Origin: Nocardioides conyzicola
GTDB lineage: Bacteria; Actinomycetota; Actinomycetes; Propionibacteriales; Nocardioidaceae
Assembly: GCF_039543825.1 (NCBI RefSeq)
Contig: NZ_BAABKM010000002.1
Location: forward strand, 776,133 to 840,132
Reading direction: 5' to 3'
DNA: 64,000 bases
The position numbers and the translations under genes were made by a program. Shown here one piece after another: positions 57,983 through 64,000 of this stretch. The notes under the pieces were generated by a model. The model was not told the origin of the DNA and made no database searches. It saw nothing but the letters and a program-made list of their open reading frames with translations. Positions within the stretch are counted from its first letter, which is position 1. Each line of letters starts with the position of its first letter.

Positions 57983-59458
57983 TCAGCGGCAGGCGGGAGC
58001 GTCCGGAAGTGGCGCCGGTACGCCGAGGGTCGGCATGCCGAGGCCGACGCCGACCGGCGTGGCTCCCGGTTCCTGAGCCTGTCGATGGGCCCACGCGTCG
58101 CCGGATCGCGTCCGTCGTACGGCGAGGACCGGGCCGTCGGCGACCAGGTGGTGCGGGGCGGCGTACGTGATCTCGACGGTCACCCGGTCGCCCGGTCGCA
58201 CCTCGACGTCCTCGGGCGGGGTGAAGTGCACCAGCCTGTTGTCGGGGCCGCGGCCGGAGAGCCGGTGGGTCACCTTGTCCTTGCGGCCCTCGCCCTCGGA
58301 GACCATCAGCTCGACCCGTCGGCCGACGAGCCTCTTGCCCTCGTCCCACGCGACCTCGTTGACCAGCGCGGCCAGCCGGTCGTAGCGGTCCCTGACCACC
58401 TCGGGCGGGATCTGGCCGTCGAGGGTGGCGGCGGGGGTGCCGGGACGCTTGGAGTACTGGAAGGTGAAGGCCCCGGCGAAGCGGGCCTCGCGCACCACGT
58501 CGAGCGTCGCCTGGAAGTCCGCCTCGGTCTCGCCCGGGAAGCCGACGATGATGTCGGTGGTGATCGCCGCGTCGGGCATCGCGGCGCGGACCCGCTCGAT
58601 GATGCCGAGGTACTTCGCCTGCCGGTAGGACCGGCGCATGTCCTTGAGCACCTTGTCGGAGCCGGACTGCAGCGGCATGTGCAGGGAGGGCATCACGTTG
58701 GGCGTCTCGGCCATCGCCTCGATGACGTCGTCGGTGAACTCCGCCGGGTGCGGGCTGGTGAAGCGGACCCGCTCGAGACCCTCGATCTCGCCGCAGGCGC
58801 GCAGCAGCTTGGAGAACGCCTGCCGGTCGCCGAACTCCACGCCGTACGCGTTCACGTTCTGGCCCAGCAGGGTGATCTCGGAGACGCCCTCGGCGACCAG
58901 CGCCTCGACCTCGGCGAGGATCTCGCCCGGGCGGCGGTCCTTCTCCTTGCCGCGCAGCGCGGGGACGATGCAGAACGTGCAGGTGTTGTTGCACCCCACC
59001 GAGATCGACACCCACGCGGCGTACGCCGAGTCGCGCTTGGTGGGCAGGGTCGACGGGAAGACCGCGAGCGACTCGAGGATCTCGACCTGCGCCTCCTCCA
59101 TCACCCGCGCGCGCTCGAGGAGCACGGGCAGCGAGCCGATGTTGTGGGTGCCGAAGACGACGTCGACGTACGGCGCCTTCGTGGTGATCGTCGAGCGGTC
59201 CTTCTGCGCCAGGCAGCCGCCGACGGCGATCTGCATGCCCGGGTTGGCGGCCTTGATCGGCGCCAGGTGGGAGAGGTTGCCGTAGAGCTTGTTGTCCGCG
59301 TTCTCGCGCACCGCGCAGGTGTTGAAGACGACGACGTCGGCCTGCGCGTCAGCGGGGGCAGCGACGTAGCCCGCGTCCTCCAGCAGCCCCGTCAGGCGCT
59401 CGGAGTCGTGGACGTTCATCTGGCACCCGTAGGTGCGGACCTCATACGTACGTGCCAT
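57983..59458 (-). CDS. miaB: tRNA-2-methylthio-N6-dimethylallyladenosine synthase
   Basis: A 491-residue radical-SAM methylthiotransferase that completes ms2i6A37 in tRNA after MiaA. The N-terminal UPF0004 domain has three cluster Cys (YGCQMN, NTCAVRE, VGGCLAQ). The radical-SAM cluster is CNNTCTFC (about 158-165), and the TRAM domain lies at about 390-450. A long Arg/Pro/Ala-rich C-terminal tail (about 40 residues) follows it. The ATG is preceded by a weak binding site. No other gene is coupled to it. Confidence 0.97.
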   Translation of the reverse strand: MARTYEVRTYGCQMNVHDSERLTGLLEDAGYVAAPADAQADVVVFNTCAVRENADNKLYGNLSHLAPIKAANPGMQIAVGGCLAQKDRSTITTKAPYVDVVFGTHNIGSLPVLLERARVMEEAQVEILESLAVFPSTLPTKRDSAYAAWVSISVGCNNTCTFCIVPALRGKEKDRRPGEILAEVEALVAEGVSEITLLGQNVNAYGVEFGDRQAFSKLLRACGEIEGLERVRFTSPHPAEFTDDVIEAMAETPNVMPSLHMPLQSGSDKVLKDMRRSYRQAKYLGIIERVRAAMPDAAITTDIIVGFPGETEADFQATLDVVREARFAGAFTFQYSKRPGTPAATLDGQIPPEVVRDRYDRLAALVNEVAWDEGKRLVGRRVELMVSEGEGRKDKVTHRLSGRGPDNRLVHFTPPEDVEVRPGDRVTVEITYAAPHHLVADGPVLAVRRTRSGDAWAHRQAQEPGATPVGVGLGMPTLGVPAPLPDAPACR

Positions 59459-59521
59459 GGCCAGAAAAGGGTACGGCGGTCCTGCCCACCCGCCGAAAAC
59501 CAGGGCTACGCTGCCGCCACC

Positions 59522-61006
59522 ATGAGCTCCCACCTCGACCGTCGCGCCCTGCTCCTCGCCGGAGCAGGCGTCGCCACCAGCGCCGCCCTGATGACCTTCG
59601 AGCCGGCCGCCGCCGGCACCACGACGACGAAGGTGTTCAAGGGCAGGTTCGCCGGCTCGCACGTGCCCGACTGGGTCTACCTGCCCTTCCACGTGCCGGC
59701 CGGCGTGCGCGAGATCAAGGTGAGCTACAGCTACACCCCGACCACGGGCGGCGTGACCACCACGAACGTCGTCGACATCGGGATCTTCGACCCGTCCGGC
59801 GCCGGGCTCGGCAACGCGGCGGGCTTCCGCGGCTGGTCGGGCGGTGCCCGCAGGTCCTTCCGGCTGAGCCGGACCTCCGCGACGCCGGGCTACCTCCCGG
59901 GCCCGATCAGCAAGGGTCGCTGGCGGATCGCGCTCGGTCCCTACCAGATCAACGGCGCGGGCACGCCGTACGAGGTGCGGGTGACGCTCCGGCACGGCAA
60001 GCCCGGCCCGAAGTTCAAGCCCGTGATCGCACCGACGTCGGTCCCGGGCACCGGTCCGGGCTGGTACCGCGGCGACCTGCACGTCCACACCGTGCACTCC
60101 GACGGGTCGCAGACGCAGCGTCAGGCGTACGTCGCCGCCAAGGCGGCCGGCCTCGACTTCATCGGCAGCTCGGAGCACAACACCAGCTCGGCGCAGCTCA
60201 CCTGGGGGAAGCACGTGCCCGCCGACTTCCTGGTCGTCCCCGGCGAGGAGGTCACCACCCGCGCCGGCCACTGGCTCGCGGCCGGGCTCCCGGTGCGGCG
60301 GCCGAACGGCACGTGGATCGACTGGCGCTACCGCCCGGAGGACGGCAGGCTCGCGCGGTTCGCCCGGCAGGTGCGCGGCGCCGGTGGCCTCGCGATCGCC
60401 GCCCACCCGGCCACCCCGGTCGACTCGATCCGCTGGGACTTCGGGTACGACGACATGGACGCGATCGAGGTCTGGAACGGGCCGTGGTCGGGGTTCAACG
60501 CGGTCACCAACAGCAACGCCGTGGACCAGTGGCACCAGCTGCTGGTGGACGGCACGTTCCTGCCCGCGGTGGGCAACTCCGACTCCCACAGCTCCGGCCA
60601 GAAGATCGGCGCCGCGCACACGGTCGTGCGGGCCGCGTCGCTCTCGGTCGGCGCGGTCATCGCCGGCTACCGCGGCGGGCACTCGTGGATCACGGCGTCA
60701 TCGGGCATCGACCTCGACTTCACCGCGACCCTCGGCGACGTCAGTGGTCAGTGCGGCGACCGGGTGCCCAGCGGGCCGGGTGACAGCGTCGCCGTACGCC
60801 TCGAGGTGAAGAGCGGCCTCACGTCCGGAGACACCGCCACGCTGATCGGTCCCGACGGTGTCCTCGGCACCGCCGTCGCCGCGGGCAGCGCCGTCACGCT
60901 CACGGCCGACGTGACGGGCGGTACGGCGTTCGTGCGGGCCGAGGTCAGGCGGGGCACGACGATGCTCGCGCTGACCAACCCGATCTTCCTCACCGGCACG
61001 GGGTAA
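59522..61006 (+). CDS. PHP-domain (CehA/McbA-type) metallohydrolase, Tat-exported
   Basis: A 494-residue protein with a Tat-like signal ([20 protein letters not shown]). Residues 35-160 form a beta-rich domain; residues 180-400 are a PHP metal-hydrolase domain, with [12 protein letters not shown] (two His and one Asp), [19 protein letters not shown] and GNSDSH as metal ligands; a small beta-sandwich ends the protein. PHP enzymes hydrolyse phosphoesters or carbamates. It is divergent from miaB across 63 bases. Confidence 0.88.
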   Translation: MSSHLDRRALLLAGAGVATSAALMTFEPAAAGTTTTKVFKGRFAGSHVPDWVYLPFHVPAGVREIKVSYSYTPTTGGVTTTNVVDIGIFDPSGAGLGNAAGFRGWSGGARRSFRLSRTSATPGYLPGPISKGRWRIALGPYQINGAGTPYEVRVTLRHGKPGPKFKPVIAPTSVPGTGPGWYRGDLHVHTVHSDGSQTQRQAYVAAKAAGLDFIGSSEHNTSSAQLTWGKHVPADFLVVPGEEVTTRAGHWLAAGLPVRRPNGTWIDWRYRPEDGRLARFARQVRGAGGLAIAAHPATPVDSIRWDFGYDDMDAIEVWNGPWSGFNAVTNSNAVDQWHQLLVDGTFLPAVGNSDSHSSGQKIGAAHTVVRAASLSVGAVIAGYRGGHSWITASSGIDLDFTATLGDVSGQCGDRVPSGPGDSVAVRLEVKSGLTSGDTATLIGPDGVLGTAVAAGSAVTLTADVTGGTAFVRAEVRRGTTMLALTNPIFLTGTG

Positions 61007-61047
61007 CTACCTGACGCGTGTCAATTCGACTGCTAGCGTGCCCGGCT

Positions 61048-62160
61048 GTGACTGACACCACGTCCCCGCCGGACGGCCAGGACCTCCCGGAGCTGGGCTG
61101 CTACGGACTCGCCGGTCACTCCGCGAGCCCGCGGGACCTGCTCGCCGAGGTCCGCCTCGCCGAGCGCCTCGGCATCGGCTCGGTCTTCCTCTCCGAGCGC
61201 TTCAACGTCAAGGACGCCGCCGTGATGGCCGGCGCGGCCGGCGCGGTGAGCGAGAACATCGGCATCGCCACCGCCGCCACCAACCACAACACCCGGCACC
61301 CGCTGGTCACCGCGACGTTCGCGACGACCATGCACCGGATGACCGGCGGCCGGTACGCCTTCGGGCTCGGCCGCGGCTTCGACCTGCTCTTCGACGTGAT
61401 GGGGGTCCCGAAGATCACCGGGGCGCAGATGGAGGACGCGATCGGGATCTACCGGTCGCTGTGGCACGGACAGGCGGTGATGGGCCACGACGGCCCCGCC
61501 GGCCACTACCCGTACCTCTCGCAGGACAGCTCGTTCGACGAGGACATCCCGGTCCTGATGATGGCGATCGGGCCGCGGTCGCTCGAGCTCGCCGGCCGCG
61601 TCGCGGACGGCGTCGTCCTGCACACGTTCCTGTCCGACGAGACCCTCGCGCGCTCCGTCCGGATCGTCCGCGACGCCGCCGAGACGGCGGGTCGGGACCC
61701 GGCGTCGGTCCGGGTCTGGGCCGTGATGGCGACCGTCGAGGAGTCGATCACCGAGGAGGCCCGACTGCGCAAGCTGGTCGGCCGGCTGGCGACGTACCTC
61801 CAGGGGTACGGCGAGGTGCTGGTGCGGGCGAACGGCTGGGACCTCGCCGCGCTGGAGCGCTTCCGCGCCGACGACCTGGTGCAGGGCTACCCCGGTGCGT
61901 TCGACGCCATCGGGACCGTCGAGCAGCTGAGCCACCTGCGCGACGACGTCCTGCCCGCGGAGTGGCTGGCCGCCTCGGCGACCGGCAGCGCCGCCCAGTG
62001 CGCCGTACGCATCCAGGACCAGCTCGACGCCGGTGCGGACAGCGTCATCCTGCACGGCGCCACACCCACCGAGCTCGCGCCGGTGCTGGACGCGTGGCGC
62101 GAGATCCGCCCGGCCGAGCGGCTCGCCGGGCTGCCCACCAACCCGGGGCGGTCGCGATGA
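61048..62160 (+). CDS. LLM-class F420-dependent oxidoreductase
   Basis: A 370-residue luciferase-like monooxygenase-fold enzyme, TIM barrel, which would use reduced F420. Segments: GIGSVFLSERF (start of barrel), IGIATAATNHNTRHP, GRYAFGLGRGFD and SLELAGRVADGVVLHTF. TIGR03857-type members act in actinobacterial catabolism of unknown substrates. GTG 61048 lies eight bases after TAGCGT, suggesting a leaderless start. It overlaps the next gene by ATGA. Confidence 0.88.
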   Translation: MTDTTSPPDGQDLPELGCYGLAGHSASPRDLLAEVRLAERLGIGSVFLSERFNVKDAAVMAGAAGAVSENIGIATAATNHNTRHPLVTATFATTMHRMTGGRYAFGLGRGFDLLFDVMGVPKITGAQMEDAIGIYRSLWHGQAVMGHDGPAGHYPYLSQDSSFDEDIPVLMMAIGPRSLELAGRVADGVVLHTFLSDETLARSVRIVRDAAETAGRDPASVRVWAVMATVEESITEEARLRKLVGRLATYLQGYGEVLVRANGWDLAALERFRADDLVQGYPGAFDAIGTVEQLSHLRDDVLPAEWLAASATGSAAQCAVRIQDQLDAGADSVILHGATPTELAPVLDAWREIRPAERLAGLPTNPGRSR

Positions 62161-63176
62161 TGCTCGAGGAGCTGACCGCCGCCTGGCTCGGCGAGGTCCT
62201 GGGCCGCGAGGTCGGCGAGCTGGCCGTCGAGCAGGTCGGCACCGGCCAGATCGGGACCTGCTTCCGGCTCCGCTTCGGCGCGGACGAGTCGGTGCTCGTC
62301 AAGCTGCCCCCTCCCGACACGTCCGCCCGCGACATGATGGCCGGCGCCTACCGGGGCGAGGTGCGGTTCTACCAGCAGCTCGCCGCGACCGTCGCCGTCC
62401 GCACCCCTGACTGCCACCTCGCGGAGATCGCCGAGGACTCGGGGGACTTCGTGATCGTCCTCGAGGACATGGCGCCCGCCGAGCAGGGTGACCAGATCGC
62501 GGGCTGCACCGGCGCCCAGGCCCGCGATGCCGTGGTCAACCTCGCCGGCCTGCACGGCCCGCGATGGTGCGACCCGACGCTGGCCGACATCGACACGCTC
62601 TCGGTCAACGGCCCGGACGACATCGCCCTGCTGCTCGACATGTGGGAGCCGACCTGTGAGCTCTTCCTGTCCGGCCTCGGCGACCTCATCCCGGCCGAGG
62701 ACGCCGCGACCCTGCGCGCCTGCGGGACCGTCATCGAGCGCTGGCTGCTGGCGCGCAGCGAGCGGTTCGCGCCGGTGCACGGCGACTACCGCCTCGACAA
62801 CCTGCTCTTCCCGCCCGACGGCGGGGCCGGCGTGGTCGCCGTGGACTGGCAGACCCTGAGCCTGGCCCTCCCCGCCCGCGACCTCGCCTACTTCGTCGGC
62901 ACCAGCCTCACCACCGACGACCGGCGGCTCCACGAGCGCGAGCTCGTGGCCGCCTACCACGCCGCGCTCACGTCGTACGGCGTCGAGGGCTACTCAGCCG
63001 AGCAGTGCTGGGACGACTACGTGTTCGCCATGATCCAGGGACCGCTCGTGTCGATCTTCGGCTGCGCCTACGGCACCCGGACCGAGCGGGGCGACCGGAT
63101 GTTCGCGGTGATGATCGCCCGCACCTGCGCGGCGATCCGCGACCTCGGCACGCTCGCGCTGGTCGCGGGCCAGTAG
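62157..63176 (+). CDS. Aminoglycoside-phosphotransferase-like kinase
   Basis: A 339-residue protein of the APH/choline-kinase fold. The ATP-binding Lys is in SVLVKLPPPD (about residue 50), the catalytic loop is VHGDYRLDNLLF (about 200-211) with the Brenner Asp and Asn, and VVAVDWQ is the metal Asp. The ecdysteroid-kinase-like (DUF1679) group to which it is closest phosphorylates steroids or other small molecules. Coupling with the F420 enzyme suggests a shared catabolic pathway. Confidence 0.88.
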   Translation: MMLEELTAAWLGEVLGREVGELAVEQVGTGQIGTCFRLRFGADESVLVKLPPPDTSARDMMAGAYRGEVRFYQQLAATVAVRTPDCHLAEIAEDSGDFVIVLEDMAPAEQGDQIAGCTGAQARDAVVNLAGLHGPRWCDPTLADIDTLSVNGPDDIALLLDMWEPTCELFLSGLGDLIPAEDAATLRACGTVIERWLLARSERFAPVHGDYRLDNLLFPPDGGAGVVAVDWQTLSLALPARDLAYFVGTSLTTDDRRLHERELVAAYHAALTSYGVEGYSAEQCWDDYVFAMIQGPLVSIFGCAYGTRTERGDRMFAVMIARTCAAIRDLGTLALVAGQ

Positions 63177-63186
63177 GTTCGCAGGC

Positions 63187-64000
63187 ATGACGCTGCGACG
63201 TGGGTTGGTGCTGGGTGGCGGCGGGATCACCGGGATCGCGTGGGAGACCGGCCTGCTGTTCGGCCTCCAGGAGCTCGGGGTCGACGTGACCGAGGCCGAC
63301 GCCGTCGTCGGCACGTCGGCCGGGTCGGTCGTCGGCGCCCAGGTCACCACGGGCAACACGCTCGCGGACCTCTACGCCTACCAGGTCTCCACGCCTCGCC
63401 CGGCGCCGCTGGCGTCGATCGGGCCCGGCGTGATGGTCGGGTTCGCCTGGTCGATGCTGCGGGCCCGCGGCGAGCTGGAGGCCTTCGGCCGGCTGGTCGG
63501 CCAGTGGGCCGTGCGCCGGGCCGCCGCCGGCAGGACGCCGACCGTGGAGGAGCGCTTCGCCGCCATCCGCGAGCGGCTGCCGGTCCAGGAGTGGGCCGGC
63601 GACGGCCGGTTGCTGGTCACCGCCGTTGACGCCACCAGCGGCGCGCTCCGCGTCTTCGACGGCTCCGACGGCGTCTCGCTGGTCGAGGCGGTCGCCGCGA
63701 GCTGCGCCGTACCCGGCGTCTACCCGCCCGTCCCGATCGACGGCCGTCCCTACATCGACGGCGGCGCCCGGTCGGGCTCGAACGCCGACCTGCTCGCCGA
63801 CTGCGACCGAGTGCTCGCGTTCACCCCCGTGGACCGCGCCTTCGGGCCGATGCGGACCGCCGGCCAGCTGCTCGGGTCGGTCCCCCACCTGGTGGTCTCA
63901 CCCGACGCGGACTCGGTGGCCGCGATCGGCAAGAACGTCCTCGACCCCGCCCGGCGCCCGGCCTCCGCACGGGCCGGCTTCGCGCAGGCCACCGCCGTCG
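63187..64000 (+). CDS. Patatin-like phospholipase, truncated by the window edge
   Basis: The first 271 residues of a patatin-family lipid hydrolase. Glycine loop LGGGGITG (oxyanion hole), nucleophile elbow GTSAGS (Ser about 43) and the catalytic Asp in DGGA form the Ser-Asp dyad. No signal peptide. It lies ten bases after the kinase gene, so it is likely part of the same operon (F420 enzyme, kinase, lipase). The 3' end lies outside the window. Confidence 0.88.
   Translation, partial: MTLRRGLVLGGGGITGIAWETGLLFGLQELGVDVTEADAVVGTSAGSVVGAQVTTGNTLADLYAYQVSTPRPAPLASIGPGVMVGFAWSMLRARGELEAFGRLVGQWAVRRAAAGRTPTVEERFAAIRERLPVQEWAGDGRLLVTAVDATSGALRVFDGSDGVSLVEAVAASCAVPGVYPPVPIDGRPYIDGGARSGSNADLLADCDRVLAFTPVDRAFGPMRTAGQLLGSVPHLVVSPDADSVAAIGKNVLDPARRPASARAGFAQATAV

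Noticed and set aside
1..64000. tRNA, rRNA or tmRNA genes
   Set aside because: No cloverleaf-like sequence with a GTTCRANYC arm was found in the gaps; the coding density leaves little room.

Overview
The window is GC-rich, densely coded DNA from an actinobacterium, most likely a member of the Nocardioidaceae (Nocardioides-like). This rests on strong G/C third-position bias with many GTG starts, a B12-dependent class II ribonucleotide reductase next to nrdR, an actinobacterial LexA, a SigF/SigB-type sigma factor, an F420-type luciferase-like oxidoreductase, DUF3052 and MT0933-type proteins, and many leaderless promoters (TANNNT 6-8 nt before the start codon). I saw no rRNA, tRNA, CRISPR array, prophage or insertion sequence.

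Layout. 1-6313: an unrecognised partial gene, a MerR regulator with a reductase, a cytoplasmic gamma-glutamyltranspeptidase-like protein, and a TPM-domain membrane protein. 6439-11255: nrdR-nrdJ, controlled by tandem NrdR boxes with DnaA boxes, divergent from a SigF-like sigma factor. 11262-16752: a large LuxR regulator, an alpha/beta hydrolase, a GAF/ATPase anti-sigma-like protein, a small membrane protein and DUF3052. 16862-20557: the SOS locus, with a LysM membrane protein and lexA separated by a GntR-ABC-permease cassette. 20628-25984: exported phosphatases (PAP2, PhoD, NPP-like) and a secreted zinc protease. 25970-27952: a DinG/XPD-type helicase. 28095-37443: one long minus-strand sugar operon (ROK repressor, ABC ATPase, permease, binding protein, Gfo/Idh oxidoreductase, xylose isomerase and two TIM-barrel isomerases, one Tat-exported), followed by a second ROK gene. 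38900-41690: an accessory pocket of lower GC (lipoprotein, PKD-like secreted protein, 13E12/DUF222 HNH protein). 41696-49849: hydrolases, MFS/LysR pair, hflX, a nucleoside-kinase-like protein, AraC regulator, maleylpyruvate-isomerase-fold protein, SDR. 49896-59458: the conserved block dapF, miaA, miaB, interrupted by a divergent operon of tiny acidic proteins with a Nudix hydrolase. 59522-64000: Tat-exported PHP hydrolase, F420-type oxidoreductase, aminoglycoside-phosphotransferase-like kinase and a truncated patatin.

The genes fall into housekeeping and genome maintenance (nrdR/nrdJ, lexA, hflX, dapF, miaA, miaB), a sugar-uptake and isomerisation operon, and phosphate scavenging outside the membrane. 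The points most worth follow-up are the acidic small-protein operon at 55667-57189, the combined NrdR/DnaA control region at 10077-10188, the split SOS divergon at 17216-19841, long perfect intergenic palindromes, and five convergent gene pairs that share a CTAG as overlapping stop codons.
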